A DNA stretch of 64,000 bases from NCBI RefSeq assembly GCF_016097555.1, contig NW_024532768.1, forward strand, positions 62,001 through 126,000. Direction: 5' to 3'. This DNA comes from Gigantopelta aegis. Its lineage: Eukaryota > Mollusca > Gastropoda > Neomphalida > Peltospiridae. A program made the translations under genes and the position numbers. Below the pieces are notes generated by a model that was given only the letters and a program-made list of their open reading frames with translations, was not told the origin of the DNA and did not search any database. Below, in pieces: positions 23,130-36,600 of the stretch (position 1 is its first letter; every line of letters begins with the position of its first letter).

Positions 23130-26100
23130 TGCTTTTCTCAGCTATTTTTACGTTCACATATCCAGAGTAGCCTGGAGATATAGAATCGCGCAATTGTTTA
23201 TATATCCTCTAGGCTTACCTTGCGGGCGTGGAAACTAGTGGAAGGATTTTGGGCGGTTCAAACACTTGTCAAAAGGAGGTAACAAGTGGTTCTTTGAATT
23301 CTTGTCTAAACTGCAGACCATTGACAACGCCCAGCTACTTGCCTTCTATTTCAATTCAAAACACAAAGATAATAAGATACAATCCATAACTATGTCACTA
23401 TAAACCTCAATGACATAACCGCCTAATTAAGTCCACACACTTACATTAATAAAGAGTTATCTCATATTTTATATAACGGTCAGCAGTACATCAGAGAGCT
23501 ACTAGTGACTTTGAATCTGTTGTTAATGTTATTGTAAGGCTCATCTGACTGTAGCATGTCAGTAAGGAGTACTTATTCTATTTAAGGCAAAAGTGGTACC
23601 TTTAGTGATCACAGTTCTTTAACATTGGTTTGTGTTACTATAGTAACTACTCGAGTACTAAAAAATGTCTATGTGGGTCCTCTTAAACTGAATTTAATGC
23701 ATAGTGCTACCATTGAGAGTAAACAGCTTGATCCAGTTACTTATTTAGAAGCCATTTACTTCTAGAAACTATTAGTTTTAAAGGCAATTTATTTACATAT
23801 AATGTATGTATATCTACACTGTCTTATATAATTTTACTCCAGCTCGGCATAACAACAACCGTAATAATTACAACTAAGATACAAGTCATCATTATGCTTG
23901 TTTGATATATGTGTAGATTTGATGTGACTTTTAAAGTCGTATAACACTGGAACACTAGCTAAATGTTTGAGTTCTCAAATAACAAGCTGCGCTCTTGAGG
24001 ACAATAACATATCCTATATAATGGAAGTAATAGAAATTTCCTATGACTAACATAGGTAGTTCACTTGTATGGGTTGTCTGGTATCCACAAATTGTGGTTT
24101 GGTAATACTTGAGATCTGTTTGGTTCAGTAGAACCTATGGCATGTCTCGAGATTTTTGGTGAACTAAGCAATACTTCCATAGACATATAATAATCATATT
24201 TCCAGATGGTGTGATTATGACATCATTATGATATATCTCCTGGTGGACTAGAATATATAACACCCAATGAGTCTTATGACATCTTAAGGTTATAAAGGGC
24301 CCTATTTGCATTTCTCCATTCCCAGAAAAGGATTTAACATACTGTAGAACATTAATCAAACATTTATGGAATTCTAAAGCTAAGCTATGATGTTGAGTTT
24401 ATATATACATACACTCTCCTCCTCCTCTTACTCATTGTATACAGTAACAATAAGAGGAGATTGAGGGTGTAGCCACATTGATTGAAACAGTGATGTTTGA
24501 TAACAAGCTGGATCTATAAGAAGTGTTAATCATCAGATAGAGCATCAGCTTATTATTACTATTATTATTACTATTACTTCATAGTCAAAAAATACTATTA
24601 GTGTAATATTATTATTTTTACTATTACTATTATTATTACCTATTACTTCATAAGTCCTACTATTAATAATATTATTATATTACTATTTACTATTAATAAC
24701 ATACGAAGCTTTGTCATCCCAAAATAAGTTAGCTGAAACTAATCACCAACTGACTTTATAAACATATTTGGCTTTTTAAAACAAACAATACAGAGCTACT
24801 GATTAGTTACATTTACTTTTTATTGATGACTTGCTAAAAGTCCCCCCCTACGGCTTTTTGTTGACAGAAGTCCATTATAATTACCTTCATATTATTATCT
24901 CAATTATCATTGCTATTAGTGGAAAACTAATAGTGACAATAATGATTTTGCTATCATAATAACAATCCTATGTGATTTCAACTAACAACATTATGTTATA
25001 GTTAAGTGCTCATTTATTTAGTATACACTTGAAATTAAAGTCGAGCAATTTTATAAAAGATTCTTGTATCAGACAAAAGCAGAGATGCCTTAACAAAAGG
25101 TTAAACTATGAGAGTGAGGACAATAATTTAGTGGAGACATATTATTATATTCTATATTAATTTCTATGATATACTGGGTCATTGCTTGTATGGGTTTGTC
25201 TGGTATAATTAAGTTCTGGTTTGATAATGCTTGAGATTTGTGCATGGTTAGAACAGGGCATGTCTTTTTGGTGAATAAACAATAACTTCAGTCATAGATA
25301 TAAAATATCATGTCATATTTCCTAATCTTGTGAGCTAGACCCAAACAAAAGTGACGCTTAAGAGAGTTTGGTCAGAAGATTGACATATTTCCCTGCTGGT
25401 TTGATTATGGTATCATTATGACAGATTCATGATGACTCAGTAAAGATTTAACAATATCATGACATCATAGGAACCCTGTTTGTATGGGCTATTATAGTAC
25501 ATTGTTTTGTGATTTTCTAATATCTGAATAACCAATCTCATATTTGCATAACAAGTAATAATTTCCAATAATCTTAAATTAATAATTATGAACCATTGAA
25601 AGTTTGAAAGCATGTACTTTCCACTATCCATGAGAACTAGTTAAAAGTATGACTAGTTATTAATTTATTACCTCAATATTGATAAGTATCTAACACAGTG
25701 TAATTATTACCAATGGATATTGGTATGTTATGAAATCATATGATATGAAAGCTTATACTAAATAGTAATATTATAGTGTAACAGATATCTTACCTTGTAT
25801 GCATTGGTCACTAACATGTTATAAGAGTTGAAACATGTGTCTCCATGTATAGGAGGAGATGATTCAACCATTGAGACTACAAGTAGATCTATTTAAAAAA
25901 GTGTTAATTTCCAATATCACACTAAATTCATAATCATTGAGATTGAATAGTGCAGTTAACAAGTTGATTTCTATTAAGGATTTATTATTAAAACTAGAAA
26001 TTTGAGGCTATTTGATGTTATAATTTAATCTCTTTTCAAAAATATACTCATCATAATATTATTATAATTATGCTATAATAATAAATAATATTAAAATAAT

Positions 26101-26185
26101 ATTAATGTTTCTAAAGCTGTTTAATATAATAGTTTGTTTTCTTGTTTTGACTTTTATGTTTAGGTCTTCATTAACCAGTTGTTGC
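23130..26185. other. Intergenic region with duplicated, degraded fragments
   Basis: I see no gene. Two related segments, about 24070-24235 and about 25180-25425, share gcttgtatgggtt-tgtctggta, a cttgagat-tgt box, ggcatgtct, ttttggtgaa and gattatg-catcattatga. A further segment at about 24290-24530 resembles 26925-27150 of the STPG2 gene (ggatttaacatactgtaaaacattaat, ctcctcctcct, gattgaaaca, gataa-gagctggacctgtaagaag). These look like partial local duplications. Short ATT/TAT tracts lie at 24550-24700. Confidence 0.55.
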
Positions 26186-29100
26186 CTATTGTTCTTCTTC
26201 TTCTTCAGTTTTAAGAGGATTATTTAACGTCACATTATGAGTCCCTTTGATTAAAGTATCACGTTGAGTTTTACTTAGCTGTGTGTGTATGCATGAGAGA
26301 AGAGAGAGAGAGTAAAGACTATTCTGTGACATATCAGTAAAAGTTGCAGCTGGTCTAATAATAATACTAGAGTGTGATGTAATCTTCACATAATATAGCC
26401 TTTTGATATGACATGCAATAGTTTGTTCTAAGAGTCACTGTTAACCACATATAAGAGAAAGTATAGACTACTCAGTTGACATATCAGTAAAAGTTGCACC
26501 TGATATCTCCAGGTCCCAATGATGACTTTAAGGTAGGTTTAAATCGAATATCTCTAGAGCAAATTAATCCAGTCCATCAGTACCCACTCTCACCTGTTTG
26601 TCAGGTTCATATTCACCTGGACCTAATAAAATAATATATTGAATGATTGACTATATAAGATTTTGTAAGATCCTTTAGATTGTACATACAATAGCTGATA
26701 TATATTATTTAAATGGTTTCTCATGTATAGATTCTTATTGTATTACCAGGTTATTAAGGACATCAGTTTCATTTAAAACAACATCACGAGGAGGAACAAT
26801 CTAGCATTAGATGATAAAAATGCTGAGTTAGGAGTGTCCTCTTTGATTCCATCTTTCCTTGGTGATGTGGAATATGCCTGAGAGACTTCATATGAGCCAG
26901 GTGGAGGAATACTCTGTACATACATAAAGAGGAAGGACTTTAACATACTGTAAAACATTAATTATGCATTCTATAGAATTCTATAGTTCATGATAATTTA
27001 AGTACACATACATAATGGTTCATGATATACTTACGGTGACAATAGGAGGAGGAGAGTGTAGCCTCTTTGATGTTGATTGAAACATTGAACTTTTTTGAAT
27101 CATTTTAGATTGGCCTTCAGAATGTTGATAATGAGCTGGACCTGTAAGAAGTCTAAAATTCATCTTCATCCATTTATCCATTCATCCATAAACCAATAAT
27201 GATTTACAATACAATGGACTACTTAAAACTATTTACTTAAAAGTTCTATTACATAACTCTTTATTAAGTAATCTATTAATAATTACTATTACATAACTTT
27301 ATTAAGTAATATTAACAATATTACTATTATACAGACTGTTGTTCTATGTTAGGATGAGACATTGGGTCTTCTTTATGTATTTTATAATTGAAAACACAAA
27401 ACAACATAGAAATTTTATAAGGTCTTTTTCAAATTAACAAATTAAAAAACTTAACTTTTCTCATTAAATTGAAATTACAAATAAATAACTGATATAAGTA
27501 CACAGATGTCCCATTACTAGTACTATGACATTAACACTATTTTTTTTATAAAATTACCTACTATTACATTATCTAATGCTAATTATCTCTAATGCTAATA
27601 TTATCTAATACTAATATTACCTAATAGTAATATTACCTCTAGTAATAAGCACTTTTAACATTACCTAATAGTAACATTACCTAATATTAAATACTGATCT
27701 CATTGATACTAATATTACCTAATACTCAATATTTACCTAATAGTAACATTACACTAATCTAAAAGTAAACATTACCTAATATTAAATACTGATATCAGCT
27801 GATACTAATATTACCTAATACTAAATATTATCTAATACTAATATTACCTTATAGTAATATTACCTAATAGTAACATTACCTAATAGTAAATACTAATATT
27901 ACCCAATATTAGTATTACCCTAATATTAGTATTATGTAATACTATTGTTGTTTGTATTCCTGACCAGGGTTTCAGTTTCATCAACTTTAATCATAGGGAC
28001 AGTACGTACTGAGCTTGTACCAAATACACTTTGTTTCTTACCAACAACACTTAAAAAACACGGGACAAAACACAGGATATTATCACATTTGCTTTCAATA
28101 ACAGAACCAACTTACACTGCCTGCTTCATTAGCTCATTAGTCATTGCTGTAACTTCACTATTATTGTATGTACCTGGACCTGTAGTGAGAAAAGACAACA
28201 TTATACAGTACCAATAATGTTATTGTCATATAATAATACATACCTGGAATTTCTCTAGCATTTCTATCAGCTTTGAATCTAGCAGCAGTCTGTCCAAATG
28301 GACTTCTAGTCAATCCACTTACTCTATTAACAAAATATTAACAATATCCAAATTTGTTGATGAGAAACCTTTTTAAAACTTTCCATTGTGTTCTTGGATC
28401 ATTATATTTAGTAGAAGGTGTGGGGGGGCATTAAATTCATTATAAATCGCTAAGAGATGGAAGGTATAAAACAAAGTTGACATAAAGTAGACAATATACC
28501 TGCTGTGATGAACCAAATGGAGGAGGTTCAGTTGCATCCTCTAAAAGTAAAGGATCATGTTGAAACAGAGAGCCTACATCATATTTGCCTGGGCCTGGTA
28601 CACCCTACAAGCAAGAGACACTAATAATATCACTATACATCAATACAGTATTGACATGTAATAGTAGAGTACCTTTTTTTTCTTCTAGTTGTGGTACTAT
28701 TTCATGATAACGTGGTAACTATATATACAAATAATTAATTAATAATACCAATTTTAATCTCTACACAACCTTGGCTGTTGACCTTTGAGCTGCAATCTGT
28801 AATTTTAAACATTAAAGTTTTAATAATAGTAATAAAATAGCACTAACTGATGGTCCTTGTGGTTGTAGTCTAGGATCATAGTCGCCTGGTCCTGGACCTT
28901 CTCTACCTACAGATACAAATACATAACATGTAAATGGTTTAAAGTTAATAATTATACATAATTATATTTGCTGATAAAAATAGAGTGTTAACATAAAATT
29001 ATTATAATAAGAAATAAACAAAAACATTGTGTTTCATATAGTGTATTAGCAAGATTTTATATCATCACAAAACTAACCTTTGAACTGGACCTTAGTGACT

Positions 29101-30552
29101 TCAAGTTACAAAAATGAACTCCTTTGTATTTCTTTGTTGTCATAGTTTCAGTCTGTAGTAAAGCCACAACAGTAAGAGGTCTTACATGTACAGTAAATAG
29201 TACTAATTGATCTAATATAGTAATAGTAACTTTTAAGTAGTAGTAGTAATACTATATTGTAATTGATCCCATAACCCCCAATACTCAGATGTACTAGTGT
29301 AGTTGTAATTATCTCTAATTAACGGCAATTATCTAAATTATACAGGTGTGAGATTTTTGTACAACTGTTACACCACTAACATACATGTAAAACATTGTAA
29401 ATAGCTGACCCATTGTCTTATCTCGTAGGGGAAAGTCTTGAGGTTTAAGTGTCCTAACTCATCTTCCTCATAGCCATGACTTTGTCCCCCGGGAAAGGTA
29501 TGGAGGGAGCTGTCTGCTTACGTACATAATGAACACGTTTGTTACTCTGCATTAAAAAGTATTGTTACCATTAATTAAGTTTATCTAACACCATGTAAAA
29601 AACAATAATTAATGGTGATTAATATACTCTTTTAATTTTTAAACACAAATCTTTAGGCTAAATTATATATAATATGCTAACATGTGTGAACATATATATC
29701 TATAATTATTATACATGTTTTATTTAAACTTGTCCTTACCAGAATACCTTTCCCTTTTACATACTCAACTACCTCCAGAAGGTCCTGAATAGGTCTGAGA
29801 TCGAACATGTGTCTTTGTAGAAAGTGATGAAGGAAGTGTGTAAGCTCGCTGGACCAGGAGTGAATGAGGGTGGAGAAGAAAAACGCAGAGACTAGAAATG
29901 AGATTTTGGAATGACATATATTAGTATAGAAATGGATATAAAATACTAAAAGGTTTGGATTTTATGTTTTTTGTATTTTAAAGTTTTGTTAAGGAGAATG
30001 AAAATACTGAGGAAATGAATGCAAACTTTACCAAATGTGATAAAAAGGCTCGTATGTAAGCAAAATAAAGTGATTGAGTTTGTGTACTATTGCTCCAATT
30101 ATAGGAAGGATCAGACTAATTATTTATTTCATAATTGAAATTTGAAATTAACTTGAAACTTGAAAATATTTCATAATTTCAAGTTTCCTTAACATTACAT
30201 AAACAAATTGTTCTTAGTACATACAAATAATCTGATATAGGAGTACCTTATTCTGTAGTGCACCTCCTCCTTTGATTTTGCTCAGTTGTCTAAGTCTGGT
30301 ACATATTGACCAGGTCCAGGAGCTATACAACTTGCTCACTAACGTGAGAATGATTCCCTCTTTGACATTGACATGACGGGAGCATAACCAGCTGGAGAGA
30401 GAAAGATGGAATTTATATTCAGCTAGTTTGCGTAAGCTTACTTGTTTTAATAGCTGAGGACTCAGACTCATATGTTCAGGTCCTATACTACTAGACTGTA
30501 CGTTGTTAGACGGAGCAGTAGCTGTCAAAACACGAGGAGCTCTGTCATACAT
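26186..30552 (-). CDS. STPG2: STPG2-like sperm-tail PG-rich repeat protein
   Basis: ATG at 30552 begins MYDRAPRVLTA; vertebrate STPG2 is remembered to start MYDRAPR. About twelve small exons each carry Pro-Gly-rich repeats: IAPGPGQYVPDL (30310), a TPGPAS block (29850), GPGPGDYDPRLQPQ (28890), VPGPGKYDVGSL (28600), GPGTYNNSE (28155), GPAHYQHSE (27140), PPPGSYEVSQAY (26900), GPGEYEPDK (26620). Between them lie KQSVFGTSSVRTVP, FGQTAARF and FLSSNARL. The last exon, after an acceptor at 26282, encodes LIKGTHNVTLNNPLKTEEEEEQ and stops at 26186. STPG proteins belong to axonemal structures of cilia and flagella. Several one-base shifts occur (e.g. within the first GPGTY repeat near 30475), each next to intact splice sites. 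Confidence 0.85.
26346..26455. repeat. Dispersed repeat, copy 1 (last intron of STPG2)
   Basis: About 105 bp (agctggt..taataataatactagag, tgtgatgt-atct, aatatagccttttgat, gacatgca, tgttaac-acatata) recurs at about 37565-37670 in a BCKDHB intron at roughly 85% identity by eye. Probably a short non-coding transposon. Confidence 0.7.
27550..27945. repeat. Imperfect short tandem array (ACCTAATA/ACTAATATT units)
   Basis: Roughly 400 bp of tattacctaatactaatatta-type units of 8-21 bp, in an STPG2 intron. No coding signal. Confidence 0.85.
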
Positions 30553-30644
30553 AATGATAGTCCTTTAGTTTTTGCAGAGTTGCTTGTTACCATGGATACG
30601 TATGTGAGGTAATCCCGCCTACATCTCCGCCCATTTTGTTAAAG
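30553..30644. promoter_or_regulatory. Head-to-head STPG2/BCKDHB promoter with X-box-like and YY1-like sites
   Basis: Only 92 bp separate the two start codons. GTTACCATGGATAC at 30586-30599 matches the RFX X-box form GTHNYYATRRNAAC at 13 of 14 positions. A ccgccc GC box lies near 30618. AAGATGGCG across the BCKDHB start (30643-30651) matches the YY1 core that often overlaps initiation codons. RFX control fits a ciliary gene; this is inference. Confidence 0.6.
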
Positions 30645-33600
30645 ATGGCGCTATTGAGCAGGCTCACTTCTACAAATGGTTGAGAGGACTTGGTCTATTG
30701 CCACAGTTGATTAGATATGCCAGTGATCGCTCAAGTTATGTACCAGATCCTCCACCTGTGAACGGTAAGATTAAGGAGATAGTTGACTGTTGTCCTTGTT
30801 GACCTATTAATTGTAAATAATTTAATAATTTAGCAGGTCTAATAGTCTTCATCAACTGTATATATGAAATAAGCTAGAGTGTTTTAAAATTTGATTTTCT
30901 ATAACAAGTATACTTGGAACTAAAATGTGGTAGAATACAAAATGTCTACAAAATGTGTGATTTGTGTTTTCACATGTATTAGTTTTCAAGTTGAGAATCC
31001 TTCAGTATTATGATACTGATCACTGAGGTACATGTTTAGTGTTGGACTTTTTGACATTTTAATTGAATTATGTGTCTCCTTTCCTTTTGGGAATTACCTA
31101 GCAACATATCTATTAAGAAATGGTCACATCAGAAAGAAATTTTATATATTGTTTATGGTCTATGTGATGGCTGCCATCTTTGATGATAGTGTCTACTAAA
31201 CATTTATTGGCAAGGTTTATATTTTCTCATGTAATTTCACTCTAACTAATTTATGTACAATCAGAGATGTATGACAGATTGTAACTCAAAAGATTAAAGC
31301 AGTGAAATTGTAAGAAAAATATTATCTTCATACTCGAGAAAATTATTAATGTCATTTTTGTCATTATAGTATTTTAGTATTTATTCATTACAGGACCCAC
31401 TGTAGAGATGAATTTAGTAGAGGCCATACGAAGTGCACTAGATATTGCAATGGATGATGATTCTACATCAAGTAAGATAATATGTATTTTACTGATGTAG
31501 TTATGTTAATTACTGTCATGTGAGGATAATGTTGTCTCATTTAACAATTGGTCATTCACAGCTTTAGCCAAATATAGAATCATCAATAGTAACATAAAAT
31601 GATGATCCCTGACTTTCATTCTCATTTTACAATTTTATGTTTTAATTATTCTGTAAGATTAGTCTAGTCTTAAATGATTATTTTGATGGTAGAACAGATC
31701 TATATGTCTGTAGTCAAAATAATTAACTTTTAATTATTCATGGTATTACCTTAATAACCCTGTATGGAGATCAAATCTTCATATTTTCTATATAATAATT
31801 TATCTAGCAAACTGAGAGATATTGATGTTAGGTTAGACCAGTCACGTAGTGTTTGCTTATGTTTGTAATAGTCAGTCTATAAAGAGCTTTTACTGAGAAC
31901 CAGAGTGAAGAAAATTTACATTTGTTTTAAAAAATATGCCCAACATACATAGAAATATTTAACTACTTCCTTAGAGACCATGATATTTTTAGGAATACAT
32001 TGATAGGTAGAGTCATACTATAAAGGTCTACATTTTATATATAATATTGATAGATATGATTGTTAGAGAAGTAGTAGTTGATAAAGAAGAACTGATAGTA
32101 AAGATCATAAACAAAACCAAGCAAGACAATAAATATAAACAACACAACTTACACCATAAAATATAAATCAAACGGTCCTTAGCAACAACAAATTAAATAT
32201 CAATACAGAGTCCTTAGCAACAATCAATTAAATTTCAATAACAGAGTCCTTAGCAACAACCAATCAAACAATTACAATGGAGTCATCAGCTATAATAGAC
32301 AATTAGATCCCTTACAATTATATCCTTCATCAACATGGTTGTTTCAATCATTTAACCAGAGATCTCATCAATAGGCACAATGTTAATTCCCTTTGGCCAT
32401 CTTAACAATAATTGATAAGGTTATTACAGTTCATTTATTTATATATAACTCCATGTTTAGCCTTTGAGGGCTCTATCTGAGAGAGTAACCTCTTACAATT
32501 TGGGCATAGGTCTGGAAGGGCCAAGGACAGGCAATTCAGAGATGATAAAAGGAATGATTTTTAATGGTAAATTTCTAATTGGATTTGGTTTTAATAATTA
32601 CATGTAAACTAATAATGTCTGAAGATTGGGTAAAAGGAAGTCTAGAATAGAATACCTTTTCAGTGATCTTAAATACATGTTGACCCATGGACAAGACAAC
32701 ATGAAGTAGAGAAATTGTATGATGTTAGTACATGGTAGTCCTTCCGGGTTAGGAAAATTTACAGGTTCTGAGTGGAAGTTTAGTTTTATGCACCTTTGAT
32801 AGAGTCAAGCTGGTTCTTAGTGAGAAAACAAAAAAATATAGATTCCTTTGCTCACTATATACATCAATAGATCTATCTCTCATAGAATGTGTTATCTCAC
32901 GTCATAGAGAGCATGCATTCAATCTATTTTCTCAAGCCAAATCCTTTTCATTCCAACTCATAAATTCCTCCAAGATATGAGTTAACTTTTTATCATGAGT
33001 GGTGGAACTTCCATGTACTATGAACTGGAGAAGCCATATCCTCTATTATGTAACTCTATTATGAAGATTTCGTTATACTATGAATGATGTCCAAATATGA
33101 CTTTTTTATCATGGGTGGTGGAACTTCAATGTAATATGAACTGGAGAAGCCATAGCCTTTATTACGTACCTCTATTATGAAGATTTGTTATACTATGAAT
33201 GATGTCCAAATATGAACTCCCTGTGACCATATATAGCAACTTGATTGGAGCACCTATAGTATCACAAATTGTTCCCTCTACCACAATTTAGCCTCATAAC
33301 CAATGTACCATTTAATTTGGACTGCAGACTGTGACTCAAATGTTTGTAAGCTTCTGTTGAGAGAAGCTTGACAATACTAATAGTGCTTGGCTTTGGTTTT
33401 TGAAGTGGTTGTTAACTACATCAATGAAGCTTGTAAGGCTTTTAAACAAATGGTACTCTAATGTGAGACTGAGACTTGAAAATGAATAAATTATTTTAAA
33501 GACATATTTTGTTCTCTGATTGCTCCCATAGTGAAAGACCTTGCCTGTTGAGACTGACTATAGTATCTAAAGTAATAAAACATGTTAGATGTTTAGAGTC

Positions 33601-36600
33601 TGTAGTGTGTTTGGTATGTTAAGACAGAGGACATGTTTCTTGCTGTTACTATGACTATATTGTGTCTATTAATGTAAAATTATTTTTTGTGTTCATTGTG
33701 TAGCTGTTTTTTGGCGAGGATGTAGCATTTGGTGGTGTGTTCAGATGTACTGTAGGTTGAAAGACAAATATGGTAAGTGACAAGGTCTTGTTAACTATGT
33801 ATTTGCTAGTTTTAAAAAAAATATTTTCTTATAATATTCAATTACCTCATTCATGAATTTAAGTTATCATATATAGTGTAGTCCCTCTAAAAATTTGCTA
33901 TGGGTAGATGGTCTCAAAAATAGGTGAAGTAAAGAGGTCTGTTATATGTAATACCTTCTTATTCAGTAAATATTTTGATGTAATTAAAGGACATTACTGT
34001 TTGACTACTAGCAATTGTAAAATGACCAAATGGTTATTGATATTTGAAATAGAAGGTATAAAATTTTACAGTAGTTAGCTGTATTAAGTAAGCTAGTAAG
34101 TCAATATTCTCAATATATTAACAACTGTTTTGATGTTAGAGTATTATACTATTAGTAGTGTTGTAGATTGAGAGTTGATTGAAGCTAAGGTGCTGATAAT
34201 AAATATTTTGATCAGGCTTTAGTGCCACTGACATGGTTAACTAGAGTGTTAACTCTCAAGACCATACTAAAAATTGGTAATAAGGCAATTTGTTACCAAT
34301 TCCTAGCACCAAAAAACTCCTAAAATACTTACCAGTAATAATGAAAAGAGGAAAGTGAGTTATTAAGTATATGTAGTATTTTAAGTCTAGATTACTGGAA
34401 GTGTATCACCAGAGACATAGTCTTTCCCCTGGATTATTACATTTTGTAATAATTGATCCTGTCTCATGACGTAGTACTACAATCGACTAAATATCTGTAT
34501 CTTGTTTTCATTCACTGGTATTTTTGGGGGATAAATACTCACTGCTATAGTGACATATGAGAATAGTAATGTTATATGACTGTCCCACATAAAGAATTCA
34601 TGGTTATTAAGTATATGCTTATTCTCCCATTATTAAAATGATTTGTATACATATTTCTTGTCAGAGGTTACTCACTTCCAAGCTCTGTAGTATGTTATAT
34701 GAACCCTATCATATGCTCTAATATTCTAATTATTTTTTTCTCTAGCATATTTTTCAATTTGACAGTATCTTTCAAGCAACATATTGTCATTTATTATTCG
34801 GAACTCTATTCTACCTAGCTCTTTACTTATGGGATGCCAAATGGGACAAACATGCCATACAGTATGATAAGATCCTAATTAAATATAGTAAATCTGAATT
34901 ATAGATCCTCAAAATTATAAATAAGAGATCTGAATTATTTGTTAAAACTGACATTGCATGCCCATTTGGCACCTCATCTTTATGTGTCAAAGCAGTCCTA
35001 TGATATAATTTATGCCCGCACAGACAAATCAGACAATAAATTTATTGTCTCTAATGCTGTGTTATGAACTGAATGCTTCAGTGTACCACATTGCCTAACC
35101 ACAGCTTCTATATAGTATATTAACTTGATCAATGTTAACATCTCTCTCTCTCTCTTTCAGGTATTGATAGGGTCTTTAATAACTCTCTCAGTGAACAAGG
35201 CATTGTAGCATTTGCTATAGGATTAGCAACTCAAGGCTCAACAGCTATTGCTGAAATACAATTTGCTGACTATATCCATCCAGCATTTGATCAAGTAGTT
35301 AATGAGGGCTGCCAAGTTCCGATATCGATGTGCCAGTCATTATTCTTGTGGTCGCATGACAGTGCGTGCTCCTATGGAGCTGTAGGTCATGGTGGTCATT
35401 ATCATTCTCAGAGTGTGGAGGGGTTTTATTCTCACATACCAGGGATCAAGGTAAATGTACACACTGTTTTTTTACTAATTGACTTCATAGACTGTCTGAC
35501 ATGTATTACTACAAGTTATATTACACACCAGAATGTGTTGACATCAAAAAGGACACGTACAAGTGTCATGTGATGTATGTTGAAACTACTAAAGAGAACA
35601 TATATAGTTACACATTATATATTAGTCTACAGGATTATATTTGTAATTAAATGTTTGTTGTAATACAGAAAACACAGAATGTTGTAAGCATGGTGTAGGT
35701 TGATGTTATTGTTACAATTGTCTTACACACACACATAGTATTATATGTAACGTAGTTTAATTGCATTCAGTGGTGTTACAAAGTTACCTGTGGGAACCTT
35801 AGCTGTGGTTTCATAAGGTTGAAACTCAAATTAGAGTTAGTTCCCTTCTACTAATGAAATGATTTCCTTTGCACCTGCCTTAGGCCACTATGTCTTTTGA
35901 GATACTTACCATAGATACAGTCTATTTATGATCCTTGTTAATGGTAAATTTTATCATTTATCATAACTCTAATTCATATTGTATTCTGTTGTAGGTCCCC
36001 ACTTAATGATTACAACAATTCAAATATGATTATAAATATTGTGTTCTGTTTTTCATCTAACACTATTTCATGAATGCAATGTACTACTATATACCACTAA
36101 GTAACCCCCCCCCCTTTTTTCTCTCTTTTTATCTCTTCCCTCTAGGTTGGTTATTCCTTCGAGGCCCTTGTCAAGCTAAAGGTCTTTTATTGTCCTCTAT
36201 TAGAGATGATAAGCCTGTCTGTCTTCTTCTTTGAACCAAAAGTTCTCTATAGAGCTGCAGGTTATAGTATTGACTTTGTAATGAAGTATACTGTAATTTC
36301 ATACAGTTGTGAGATAATACCTTATGATATATGAAACATCACATCATCTTTGAATGCAATCTTCCCTAATGATTTGATAATGTGGATACTAATGGACATT
36401 ATATATTCTCCCTATTTGATGTTTAGTTATTCCCCCTCTTTCATTTGGTATGTTGTAATACAAGTGATCATAGCTACTAACATACACCTGTCAAATATCC
36501 AGACCAGAACTGATGAAGGTTGTATTTAATTCCCTCTTTTGACCATACAAACCAACCACTGTTGGAATGTACAGTCAAAGATCACAGGTGGCCCCTTGGT

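Noticed and set aside
27945-28217. Plus-strand 90-residue open frame
   Set aside because: It lies opposite STPG2 exons (FGTSSVRTVP, GPGTYNNSE) that fit the gene better.
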